Shown in pieces: positions 1 through 5,655 of a stretch of 5,655 nt of DNA. Position 1 is the stretch's first letter. The number at the start of each line of letters is the position of its first letter. The position numbers and the translations under genes are program-made. The notes under the pieces were generated by a model. That model was not told the origin of the DNA. It saw only the letters and a list, made by a program, of their open reading frames with translations, and searched no databases. The stretch comes from Planctomycetota bacterium (GTDB lineage: Bacteria; Planctomycetota; UBA11346), in assembly GCA_947470885.1 (NCBI GenBank), contig CANIXE010000164.1, forward strand, positions 1 to 5,655, written 5' to 3'.

Positions 1-1880
1 AACACCGGCGTCGGCGCAGCGACCTGCAGGTCAATGACCCCGGTGGCCAGGGCGCTGTTCCAGAAGGCCACATCGGAAGCCAGGCTGCCCGTGCGGGGCT
101 TCAGTTCGCCCAGCCAGACAGCCTTGACGTAGTCCCGCCAGGGCTTCACGCCATGGGCCAGGGGATGCCACAGGTCGGTGCGAGTGACCACACTCTTGGC
201 CGAAGCCACGGCGACCTTGGCAACGGCAAAGGAAGGTGCGGACAGACCGGCGGCAAGGACCGCGGCCATCAGGCTTTCTTCGGCCGAGCGGTTGTCCCAC
301 AGGGCGGTGATCACCGGCTGCTGGAGGGCAAACACGCTTTGCCGAATCTCGGCATCGCCCCAGCTTTCCAGGGCATGCTGACTGGGCAGGATCCAGTGGG
401 CGAGGCGGGCGGTGTCATCCAGGCGATCCGCCAGGGCGACAACCACGGGCACCTTGGCGATCGCGGTCTCGGCGCCGGGGAGGGCGAACACGGGATCCGC
501 ACCCCAGATGATCAGGGTGCCGATCCGACCGCTGGCGCAGTCGGCCAAGAGTGCTGCGGCCTGGCCGCTTTCGGCCAGCACGGTACCGGGGGCGACCTCG
601 GTGGTGACCCCTTCGTTACCCAGGGCGGCATTGAGCCAATGGGCGGCCAGCAGCAGGGGTGCGCCGCCATTTTCGTGGGCCACGCCACCGGCGTAGACCA
701 AGCTATTGCGACCGGCGGCCTTGGCGGCGAGGAGACGCTCGGCGGCGAAGACGATGGACGACTGGGGATGACCGTCGACCTGGATGGCCTTGAGGCCCAG
801 GGCGGCATCCAGATCGGTGCCTCGGACCTGGTCGAGGGCGGCCTTGGCCCCGGCGGGGATGGCCTTGCCCAGCTTGCTGGCGACAACTTCCGCGATGGCC
901 CAGCCCACGTGGGCGAGGCGGTCGAAAGACACCCGTACCCGCACATCGGCACAGGTGCCGACCTGGCTCATGGTGGGCTCGAAGGCGATGACCTGGCCGA
1001 AGCCCTGGTCCTTCAAGCGGCGCAGCTCGCCGAAGCCAACGTGCTCACCAAGACCCGTGGAGCCATTGCCCAGGATGTCCGAGCCCAGGGTCACCAGGAC
1101 GGAGGCCCGATCCAGGCGGTAGGCGGGGATCCGGCCATCACCGAAGGCGGTGGCCCGGGCGGTGGATTCGGTAACCCGGGACAAAGCGCTGAATTCAGCG
1201 TGGACCAGCCGGTCGCCCAGGGCGGCCTTCAGATCCGCGAGCAGACGACGATGGGCCAAACCATCCAGAGGTCCGGTCAGTAGACCAACGGCACCGGATT
1301 TCAGGGCCGTGCCGATGGCGGCATCGGCGGCATCCCACGTGGTGGGGGCCAGGGCCACGCCATCACGCTTCTGGGGACCGGCCTGGAAACGGTCGGGATC
1401 GTAGAGGTTCAGGAGGGCAGCCTGGGTCCGGGCATCGGCCCGACCGCGGCCCACCGGGCAATCGGGATTGCCATCAATTTTGATCGGCCGGCCGTCGTAG
1501 CTCTTGGCCATCACGGCCACCGGTTGGCCGGCATCCCGAACCACCGTGGAATACCACGTCGCATTGCCAATGGTGCTGCCTTCGGGCTGCACGGCGTAGG
1601 GCACCAGGGTATCCGGGTGCTTTTCATTGCAGGCTGCCAGGGCGAACACCGCCGCTGCGCCGGTCAGGCGCAGGAAGCCCCGGCGATTGACGCCGGGGAG
1701 CATGGCCGCGAGTTCGCTGCGCAACCGGTCGTGGCCTTCCGGCTGGCAGGACGGCTCGTCCAGGCCATGGCGTTCACGCAGATCCGCGATGGCTGCGGCC
1801 ACATCGGGGCCGAACTCGTCACGGGTGGCCAACGGACTCGCGTCACGGTCGGCGGGGGATTTCCAGACGTCGTTAGGCAT
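1..1880 (-). CDS. actB: ActB, alternative complex III molybdopterin-oxidoreductase-like / iron-sulfur subunit (3' end outside window)
   Basis: ActB is the large periplasmic subunit of alternative complex III, a quinol:electron-acceptor oxidoreductase that replaces cytochrome bc1. The frame is open from ATG 1880 to the edge, giving 626 residues; the family is usually about 1000, so the C-terminal ferredoxin-like part is missing here. The N-terminus has the family's extended Tat leader: about 60 polar residues, then NRRGFLRL (RR at 66-67), a hydrophobic stretch and a lipobox-like LAAC (Cys84). After it come LVPY (92-95), YDGRPIKIDGNPD (128-140) and LYDPDRF (159-165), typical of this molybdopterin-oxidoreductase-like domain. 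Only five cysteines (45, 84, 142, 310, 448) are present and none form a CxxCxxxC cluster, consistent with the cofactor-free first domain known for ActB. The start lies 11 nt after the actA stop. There is no clear Shine-Dalgarno, so translational coupling to actA is likely (inference). Complex identity is strongly supported by the adjacent pentahaem actA. Confidence 0.93.
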   Translation of the reverse strand, partial: MPNDVWKSPADRDASPLATRDEFGPDVAAAIADLRERHGLDEPSCQPEGHDRLRSELAAMLPGVNRRGFLRLTGAAAVFALAACNEKHPDTLVPYAVQPEGSTIGNATWYSTVVRDAGQPVAVMAKSYDGRPIKIDGNPDCPVGRGRADARTQAALLNLYDPDRFQAGPQKRDGVALAPTTWDAADAAIGTALKSGAVGLLTGPLDGLAHRRLLADLKAALGDRLVHAEFSALSRVTESTARATAFGDGRIPAYRLDRASVLVTLGSDILGNGSTGLGEHVGFGELRRLKDQGFGQVIAFEPTMSQVGTCADVRVRVSFDRLAHVGWAIAEVVASKLGKAIPAGAKAALDQVRGTDLDAALGLKAIQVDGHPQSSIVFAAERLLAAKAAGRNSLVYAGGVAHENGGAPLLLAAHWLNAALGNEGVTTEVAPGTVLAESGQAAALLADCASGRIGTLIIWGADPVFALPGAETAIAKVPVVVALADRLDDTARLAHWILPSQHALESWGDAEIRQSVFALQQPVITALWDNRSAEESLMAAVLAAGLSAPSFAVAKVAVASAKSVVTRTDLWHPLAHGVKPWRDYVKAVWLGELKPRTGSLASDVAFWNSALATGVIDLQVAAPTPV

Positions 1881-1891
1881 GGTCGGGGCGC

Positions 1892-2854
1892 TCACTGGTG
1901 ACACGTCGAGCACTGGGTCGGAGCATTCATGAATTCAGGCTTGCCGTAGAGGACTTTGTGGCTTTCCGGAAGATTGGCGACGCGCCAGGACGGCATACCG
2001 TTCCACTCGGGGTGCTTGGCGATCAGGTCCGCCAGCTTCTTGGCGGTGGTCGGAGCGGGGACCGCCGCTGCGGCATGGATCTCGACCGGAGCCTTATGGG
2101 CATCCTTACCGGCCGCTTGTTTGCCAGCGACTTGGCGTTCATGCCACACAACCACCGGATCCGGGTCCTGCTGGGCGATCACCGCCGTGTTGTTGGCGGC
2201 GCCAACCGCGAACTGCTGATCACTGGCGGTACCTTGAACCTGGGCCTGCTTAAAGGCCGGGCCGCCGACGTAGTTGTTGTTGCGATGGCAATCCAGGCAC
2301 CACCCCATGGTCAGCTTGCTGTGCTGACGCATGGTGGTCATGGTCTCCACCGGACCGTGGCAGGTCTGGCAGGCCACGCCGGCTTTGACGTGCCATTGGT
2401 GGGTGAAGTAAACGTGGTCGGGCAGACGATGGACGCGGTTCCAGTGGACCATCCCACCTTCGCGGACCGTGCCATCCTCATCCGTGTAGGTGCCGTTGGC
2501 GGCGATGGCGGCCAGCTTCTTGATGTCCGGACGATCCGTGGCGATCTGGCTGTGGCAGCCCATGCACACGGACATCGGGGGAATGCCCGCATGCTTGCCC
2601 CGGGCGGCGTTGAAATGGCAGAAGTTGCAGTCGATCTTTAGATCACCGGCATGCTGCTTGTGGCTGAAGGCGATGGGCTGAACCGGGGCGTATCCCCGGT
2701 CATCGAAGGCGTTCTGGGACCAGTTGAAGGCGGCCCCGACACCCAGCAGGAGGACGCCGGCCACCAGCCAGAACCGCTTGAGCAGTGCCAGGGGATGGAT
2801 CATCGACGGCCCGTTTCCGGACGATACCTGCACATGCTGCTGCAACTCGCTCAC
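1892..2854 (-). CDS. actA: ActA, pentahaem cytochrome c subunit of alternative complex III
   Basis: ActA is a membrane-anchored c-type cytochrome that takes electrons from the iron-sulfur clusters of ActB and passes them to a soluble cytochrome or directly to an oxidase. From GTG 2854 it is 320 residues. Five CXXCH haem sites are visible: CNFCH (76-80), CMGCH (97-101), CQTCH (162-166), CLDCH (186-190) and CSTCH (315-319), the last one residue from the C-terminus. One membrane helix (about 26-43) follows a short cytoplasmic tail, placing the haems in the periplasm. Five haems plus one anchor matches known ActA. An Ala/Lys/His-rich, probably flexible segment (about 240-273) separates haems 4 and 5. 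I chose GTG 2854 because AGGGAG sits 6 nt upstream. The frame also opens at GTG 2905, which would add 17 residues but has no ribosome binding site. ATG 2803 would leave only a short tail before the helix. Confidence 0.95.
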   Translation of the reverse strand: MSELQQHVQVSSGNGPSMIHPLALLKRFWLVAGVLLLGVGAAFNWSQNAFDDRGYAPVQPIAFSHKQHAGDLKIDCNFCHFNAARGKHAGIPPMSVCMGCHSQIATDRPDIKKLAAIAANGTYTDEDGTVREGGMVHWNRVHRLPDHVYFTHQWHVKAGVACQTCHGPVETMTTMRQHSKLTMGWCLDCHRNNNYVGGPAFKQAQVQGTASDQQFAVGAANNTAVIAQQDPDPVVVWHERQVAGKQAAGKDAHKAPVEIHAAAAVPAPTTAKKLADLIAKHPEWNGMPSWRVANLPESHKVLYGKPEFMNAPTQCSTCHQ

Positions 2855-2860
2855 GCGATT

Positions 2861-2866
2861 CTCCCT
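2861..2866 (-). promoter_or_regulatory. Shine-Dalgarno of actA (decides the start)
   Basis: The minus strand reads AGGGAG followed by a 6-nt spacer and GTG (2854). This is the best ribosome binding site near the actA N-terminus and favours this start over GTG 2905 and ATG 2803. Confidence 0.7.
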
Positions 2867-2916
2867 GGCAAGGCGGGCGAAGGTAGAAGCCCCTCGGATG
2901 GGCACAAGAGCACAAA

Positions 2917-2944
2917 ACTATCATTTTTTGCTGAATCTTTGAAA
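2917..2944 (-). promoter_or_regulatory. candidate promoter of the act operon in an AT-rich patch
   Basis: In otherwise GC-rich DNA, about 2911-2950 is strikingly AT-rich. On the minus strand a weak -35-like TTTCAA (2944-2939) lies 16 nt before a -10-like GATAGT (2922-2917) preceded by TG. Transcription would begin near 2910, giving a leader of about 55 nt before GTG 2854. The matches to consensus are modest, so the position is tentative, but composition and location just upstream of actA support a promoter. Confidence 0.35.
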
Positions 2945-2951
2945 TTCGTTG

Positions 2952-3383
2952 TCATCTACTTGCCCCTGTGCGATATTGGTGCAACAGACTCGTAATCACC
3001 TCAGGACCCAGGGGGGCCCCAAGGCCCGCCCGACCTGCGAGGTCGTTCACCGTGGCGGCAATCCGCTCCAAGAGACGGGCAACATCCCCGGGCGCCTCTG
3101 GCAGCGTATCCACCTGCTGGGCTGGATCGGCTCGACGTTCCAATTCCCACCCGCATTTCAGCAGCTGCATCCGACCTCCGTTGCGGGCGAGTCCTTCATC
3201 CGCGGGAATCTCGGCGGTGATCTCCAGGACCAGCAGACTGAAATGACGCTCGGTCACCTCTGACGGATCGTCAAACATCGCGGCATACCGCAGATCAAAC
3301 TGCACCCGCTCACCATACAGCGCCAATTCCTGGGGCCGGAAGGTGATACCGTACAGGCGGTCAGCGACGTCGGTCACGGCCAT
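2952..3383 (-). CDS. hypothetical protein, 143 aa, upstream of actA
   Basis: I do not recognise this protein. It is 143 residues, soluble, and has no signal peptide, membrane helix or haem motif; a single cysteine lies in LLKCGWELERR. The first two-thirds look like a mixed alpha/beta fold (RVQFDLRYAAMFDD, HFSLLVLEITAEIP). The C-terminal third looks helical (DVARLLERIAATVNDLAG, VITSLLHQYR). I chose ATG 3383, which has GGAGG 11 nt upstream; the frame also opens at TTG 3425, which has less support. It lies on the same strand as actA, with 97 nt between its stop and the preferred actA start, and its stop abuts the AT-rich patch. It could therefore be either the first gene of the act transcript or an independent gene. 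It diverges from kdsD. Codon use and GC are like its neighbours, so it looks resident and is probably real. Confidence 0.7.
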   Translation of the reverse strand: MAVTDVADRLYGITFRPQELALYGERVQFDLRYAAMFDDPSEVTERHFSLLVLEITAEIPADEGLARNGGRMQLLKCGWELERRADPAQQVDTLPEAPGDVARLLERIAATVNDLAGRAGLGAPLGPEVITSLLHQYRTGASR

Positions 3384-3468
3384 GGGGCGGGCACCCTCCC
3401 GAAAAAGTTGGGATGGCAAGCGCAACCTCGGGCCTTGGTGGGGCCATTGTGGGTCCTACCGTGCGGCC

Positions 3469-4458
3469 ATGCCCGTCGCCAGCATCACTGAAATCCTCCG
3501 CACCGAAGCCGCCGCCGTCGCCAGCCTGGCTGATAATGCCCATCTCCAGGCCGAAGCCTTGGCCGACGCCTGCGATCTCATCCGGACCCGCTGCGGCGAT
3601 GGTTTGCCTGGACGCCTGGTGGTCACTGGCGTGGGCAAGGCCGGCCACATCGCCTGCAAGCTAGCGGCCACCTTCGCCAGCACCGGCACTCCCAGCTTTT
3701 ACCTCCATCCAGCGGAGGCCCGTCACGGGGATCTGGGCATGGTCCAGGCGCAGGACGTGGTCCTCGCCCTGTCGAACAGCGGTTCCAGCGAAGAAATCCT
3801 GGCTATCCTGCCCAGCCTGAAGCACATCGGGTCGCCGGTGATCGCCCTGGTGGGGCGCACGGATTCACCTCTCGCGAAGCACGCCGCCGTGGTCCTGTCC
3901 ATCGGCAAGGTCTTGGAGGCCTGCCCCCTGGGCCTAGCCCCCTCCACCAGCACCACCGCCCTCCTGGCCCTGGGGGATGCCCTGGCCCTGACCATCCAGC
4001 GGCAGCGGAATTTCACGCCCCAACAGTACGGCCGCTACCATCCCGGTGGAGCCCTGGGCCGGAAGCTGATGACCTGCGCCGAGGCCATGCGCGCCGGCGA
4101 ACGGGTGCCCGCCGTGGCCCCAGACACCGGCATCGTGGAAGCTCTGCGGGCGATCACCAATGCCCGGGCAGGCAGCGTGGTCATCATCGACGGCCAGCGG
4201 AAGGTTCTGGGAATTTTCACCGATGGCGACCTACGCCGGGCCCTGACCCGGACTCCGCCGGCGGAAGTGCTGGCGGCCAAGGTCCGGGATTACGCCACCA
4301 TCCCCTGCCGGACAATCCGGGCGGATGAACTCCTCCAGGCGGCTCTTCACCTGTGTGCTGCCAAGAAAATTAATGAACTGCCCGTGGTGGATTCCACCGG
4401 GATCCTGGTGGGCCTGCTGGATGTCCAGGACCTGGTGGATCGGGGCTTCGAAACTTGA
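3469..4458 (+). CDS. kdsD: D-arabinose 5-phosphate isomerase (KpsF/GutQ family, SIS + two CBS domains)
   Basis: This cytoplasmic enzyme interconverts D-ribulose 5-phosphate and D-arabinose 5-phosphate, the first step toward Kdo for lipopolysaccharide. The protein is 329 residues, against 328 for E. coli KdsD. A SIS domain (about 38-170) carries GVGKAGH (54-60), HPAEARHGDLG (80-90), SNSGSSEE (102-109), EACPLGLAP (150-158) and YHPGGALGR (190-198). With a constant offset of two, the residues matching E. coli Lys59, His88, Glu111, Glu152 and His193 are all kept as Lys57, His86, Glu109, Glu150 and His191, so it should be active. Two CBS domains follow (about 205-265, with GIFTDGDLRR at 248-257, and 270-329). 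ATG 3469 is chosen from the family's N-terminal length. The frame extends upstream to 3343, but that would overlap the divergent gene and adds nothing family-like. No strong Shine-Dalgarno is visible. The usual kdsC/lpt neighbours are absent. A GutQ- or capsule-specific KpsF role cannot be excluded. Confidence 0.95.
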   Translation: MPVASITEILRTEAAAVASLADNAHLQAEALADACDLIRTRCGDGLPGRLVVTGVGKAGHIACKLAATFASTGTPSFYLHPAEARHGDLGMVQAQDVVLALSNSGSSEEILAILPSLKHIGSPVIALVGRTDSPLAKHAAVVLSIGKVLEACPLGLAPSTSTTALLALGDALALTIQRQRNFTPQQYGRYHPGGALGRKLMTCAEAMRAGERVPAVAPDTGIVEALRAITNARAGSVVIIDGQRKVLGIFTDGDLRRALTRTPPAEVLAAKVRDYATIPCRTIRADELLQAALHLCAAKKINELPVVDSTGILVGLLDVQDLVDRGFET

Positions 4459-4474
4459 TCGACCGATGACAAAA

Positions 4475-4517
4475 CGAAGTGAACCCACGGCCATTAGGCC
4501 GTGGGTTCAGAGCTTCG
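4475..4517. terminator. bidirectional hairpin terminator between convergent kdsD and rpmA
   Basis: A perfect 13-bp inverted repeat, TGAACCCACGGCC / GGCCGTGGGTTCA (4480-4492 and 4497-4509), encloses the loop ATTA. An outer CGAAG/CTTCG pairing (4475-4479 and 4513-4517) could extend the stem past a 3-nt bulge. It lies 21 nt after the kdsD stop and 25 nt after the rpmA stop. On the minus strand it is followed by a T-rich CTTCGTTTTG, so it fits an intrinsic terminator best for rpmA. On the plus strand the following run is only weakly T-rich. Confidence 0.8.
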
Positions 4518-4534
4518 ATCCGGATGATCAGCGA

Positions 4535-4789
4535 TCAGACGGCAGCAGGAGCAACAGCTACGACGTCGATGAAGCGGTTGCGGAACTTCACCACGCCATC
4601 CTGGGTGGCGAAAATGGTGTAGTCCCGACCCAGGCCCACGCCGAAGCCAGGCTTGAAGCGAGTGCCGCACTGGCGGACGATGATCGAACCGGAGGTGACC
4701 ACCTGACCGCCGAAGGCCTTGATGCCGCGCCGCTGGGCGTTGCTATCGCGCCCGTTCTGCGTCGAGCCGGTACCCATCTTGTGTGCCAT
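4535..4789 (-). CDS. rpmA: 50S ribosomal protein L27
   Basis: L27 is a bacterial large-subunit protein whose N-terminal tail reaches the peptidyl transferase centre. The protein is 84 residues, the usual size. The signature N-terminus MAHKMGTGSTQNGRDSNAQ (1-19) is followed by GGQVV (27-31), IIVRQCGTRFKPG (36-48), VGLGRD (51-56), YTIFA (57-61) and DGVVKF (64-69). Met5 and Gln11 replace the Lys and Arg often found there. The C-terminus is short and ends in an Ala/Val-rich VVAVAPAAV rather than the common basic tail. AGGAG lies 5 nt before ATG 4789, an excellent ribosome binding site. No rplU (L21) lies directly upstream, where most bacteria have it; instead there is a divergent intergenic region. 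No cleavable Firmicutes-type N-terminal extension is present. Confidence 0.98.
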   Translation of the reverse strand: MAHKMGTGSTQNGRDSNAQRRGIKAFGGQVVTSGSIIVRQCGTRFKPGFGVGLGRDYTIFATQDGVVKFRNRFIDVVAVAPAAV

Positions 4790-4807
4790 AAAAACTCCTG
4801 ATGTGCG

Positions 4808-4824
4808 CGCCCATTCTTTGGGCG
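4808..4824 (-). other. small hairpin in the rpmA leader
   Basis: CGCCCA-AAGAA-TGGGCG on the minus strand forms a perfect 6-bp stem with a 5-nt loop. It ends 8 nt before the rpmA Shine-Dalgarno. If the candidate promoter is right, the stem would start near the transcript's 5' end, where it could stabilise the mRNA. A stem this short can also arise by chance in GC-rich DNA. Confidence 0.35.
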
Positions 4825-4831
4825 GGGCAGG

Positions 4832-4859
4832 ACGATAGGTGGGGAAGTCGATCTGGCAA
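4832..4859 (-). promoter_or_regulatory. candidate rpmA promoter
   Basis: On the minus strand, TTGCCA (4859-4854) lies 16 nt before TATCGT (4837-4832), giving a predicted start near 4825 and a leader of about 36 nt before rpmA. Both hexamers match the sigma-70 consensus at four positions. A dedicated promoter is expected because no gene precedes rpmA on this strand in the region. Confidence 0.4.
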
Positions 4860-5030
4860 GCCTCAACCCTCGGGCCCTCGATCTGTCGTCCGCCACTGAG
4901 GCGGTTGGTTCCCAGGACGATGCCGTTACGGTCTCCGCCGCGCTTTCCGGCGCCATCCCTTTGCTCCGTCCGCCACCTGCGTCCTGCCCGCCGGATCCAC
5001 CTCCGGCCCAGGGAATTCGGATTTTCGCAC

Positions 5031-5655
5031 ATGAGCCGCCCCCTGGCCATCGTCTTCGCCCTCGCCCTGGGCCTTGTCGCCCTGTTCATCGGGTTGGCCG
5101 CCATCAGTTATTCGGCCAACCAGATCGGCGGCGCCTCCCCCGCCGGCAGCAACCTGATGGGCCTGGCAGGAGCGTATTCCGCCTATGGCGTCATCCGCCT
5201 GTGGGGCATCGCCGCCTTCCTCATCCCGCTGATTCTGGCCGGCTGGGCCTGGTCCCTGTGGCAGGACCACGAAACCGCCGATCCGGCCCGGCGCCTGGTG
5301 GGCAGCCTGCTCCTGATCCCGGCGGTCGCCGGCCTGGCCCACCTGCTGCCCGCCAATACCTGGGAATCCCGGCTGATCGCCTGGGATCAACTCCAGGACC
5401 AGGGCCTGGGGGGCGCGGTGGGCCGGTTTCTCTGCGGTGCCGCCACCCGGATGACCCAGCCTGAATTTCCCGGTGGCTTGCTGACCCGCCACCTGGATGC
5501 CGCGGGCGCAGCCCTGATTCTCGCCGCCATCGGCATTGCCGGACTCGTCCTGATGGACCTGGGCATTGGTCGCTGGTTCCGCCTGCTGATGCGCAGCCTG
5601 CAGAATGCCCGGGGCGGCGATGAATCCGCCCAACACATCAGCACCAAGCCCTTCG
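5031..5655 (+). CDS. ftsK: FtsK/SpoIIIE-type DNA translocase, N-terminal 4-TM domain (3' end outside window)
   Basis: FtsK anchors at the division septum through an N-terminal membrane domain and pumps DNA with a C-terminal RecA-like motor to resolve chromosomes. Only the first 208 residues are here. Four membrane helices are visible (about 4-27, 54-77, 89-106 and 157-179). Conserved features of the FtsK 4TM domain are NLMGLAGAY (41-49) before helix 2, the GIAAFLIPL stretch in helix 2, the periplasmic GGAVGRFL (127-134) between helices 3 and 4, and a basic exit after helix 4 (RWFRLLMR, 181-188). After that a linker begins. The spacing matches E. coli FtsK well. The motor and gamma domains lie outside the window, so function rests on the membrane domain alone. 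ATG 5031 puts the first helix directly at the N-terminus as in the family. The nearest purine-rich site, AGGGAA, is about 15 nt upstream and therefore weak. Confidence 0.82.
   Translation, partial: MSRPLAIVFALALGLVALFIGLAAISYSANQIGGASPAGSNLMGLAGAYSAYGVIRLWGIAAFLIPLILAGWAWSLWQDHETADPARRLVGSLLLIPAVAGLAHLLPANTWESRLIAWDQLQDQGLGGAVGRFLCGAATRMTQPEFPGGLLTRHLDAAGAALILAAIGIAGLVLMDLGIGRWFRLLMRSLQNARGGDESAQHISTKPF

Larger units (their letters stand above)
4790..5030. other. divergent intergenic region between rpmA and ftsK
   Basis: This 241-bp stretch lies between the divergent starts of rpmA and ftsK. It holds the rpmA leader and candidate promoter. It also has two small inverted repeats, CCGCC/GGCGG (4890-4904) and CCGGA/TCCGG (4991-5006), which may be chance in GC-rich DNA. 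I see no rplU, no tRNA and no convincing plus-strand promoter. A minus-strand frame open through it, continuous with rpmA, encodes an Arg-rich sequence with no family character and is not a gene. Confidence 0.6.

Noticed and set aside
153..1283. Long plus-strand open frame of 376 codons opposite actB
   Set aside because: It is antisense to a clear ActB reading frame. Its Gly/Gln-rich composition with no domain is typical of the mirror frame of GC-rich codons.
1..1880. ActB as a catalytic molybdenum oxidoreductase
   Set aside because: No CxxCxxxC cluster motif is present in the first domain, and the extended Tat leader plus the adjacent pentahaem actA point to the cofactor-free ACIII subunit.
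1898..2641. Plus-strand open frame of 247 codons opposite actA
   Set aside because: It lies entirely antisense to five haem-binding motifs of ActA and has no recognisable protein features of its own.
3343..3468. Upstream extension of kdsD by 42 codons
   Set aside because: The extra residues do not resemble the family, overlap the divergent gene, and make the protein longer than known isomerases; ATG 3469 aligns with E. coli KdsD with a constant offset of two.
4535..5104. Extended minus-strand reading of rpmA with 105 extra N-terminal residues
   Set aside because: The extension is Arg-rich and not family-like, while ATG 4789 has an ideal ribosome binding site and gives a standard-length L27.
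4926..5636. Minus-strand open frame of 236 codons opposite ftsK
   Set aside because: It has Gly/Gln-rich mirror composition and lies opposite a convincing four-helix FtsK membrane domain.
1..5655. Search for CRISPR arrays, tRNAs, insertion sequences, attachment sites or defence genes
   Set aside because: No spaced direct repeats, cloverleaf-like segments, transposase-like proteins or terminal inverted repeats were seen on either strand.

Overview
The window looks like chromosomal DNA from a GC-rich Gram-negative bacterium. Quinol-oxidising alternative complex III (ACIII) genes and an arabinose 5-phosphate isomerase of the Kdo/LPS pathway both fit a diderm. The L27 protein and the ACIII genes would suit a Planctomycetota/Verrucomicrobiota-type or related lineage, but I cannot place the organism from the sequence alone. 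All six genes read as intact housekeeping or respiratory genes. Two are cut by the window edges. There are no tRNA, rRNA, CRISPR, IS or phage features.

Layout. Positions 1-2854 (minus strand) hold the start of an ACIII operon: actA, a membrane-anchored pentahaem cytochrome c, then actB, of which only the first 626 residues are present. The iron-sulfur part of ActB and the usual actC-F genes would lie beyond position 1. Upstream of actA is an AT-rich patch (about 2911-2950) that probably contains the promoter. Before it, on the same strand, is a small soluble protein I do not recognise (2952-3383).

Positions 3384-3468 form a short divergent intergenic region. From 3469 to 4458 (plus strand) lies kdsD, complete with its SIS and two CBS domains. 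It converges on rpmA (ribosomal protein L27, minus strand, 4535-4789), and a perfect 13-bp hairpin between them probably terminates transcription from both sides. A 241-bp divergent intergenic region separates rpmA from the start of a plus-strand ftsK-type gene (5031 to the edge), of which only the four-helix membrane domain is present.

How they work together. ActA and ActB are subunits of one complex that passes electrons from membrane quinol to periplasmic carriers, in place of cytochrome bc1. The other genes serve separate core functions: LPS sugar synthesis, the ribosome, and chromosome segregation at division. I found no convincing sign of a previously undescribed system. The points most worth a second look are the unknown gene in front of the act operon, the ActA start site, the AT-rich control region, and rpmA without its usual partner rplU.
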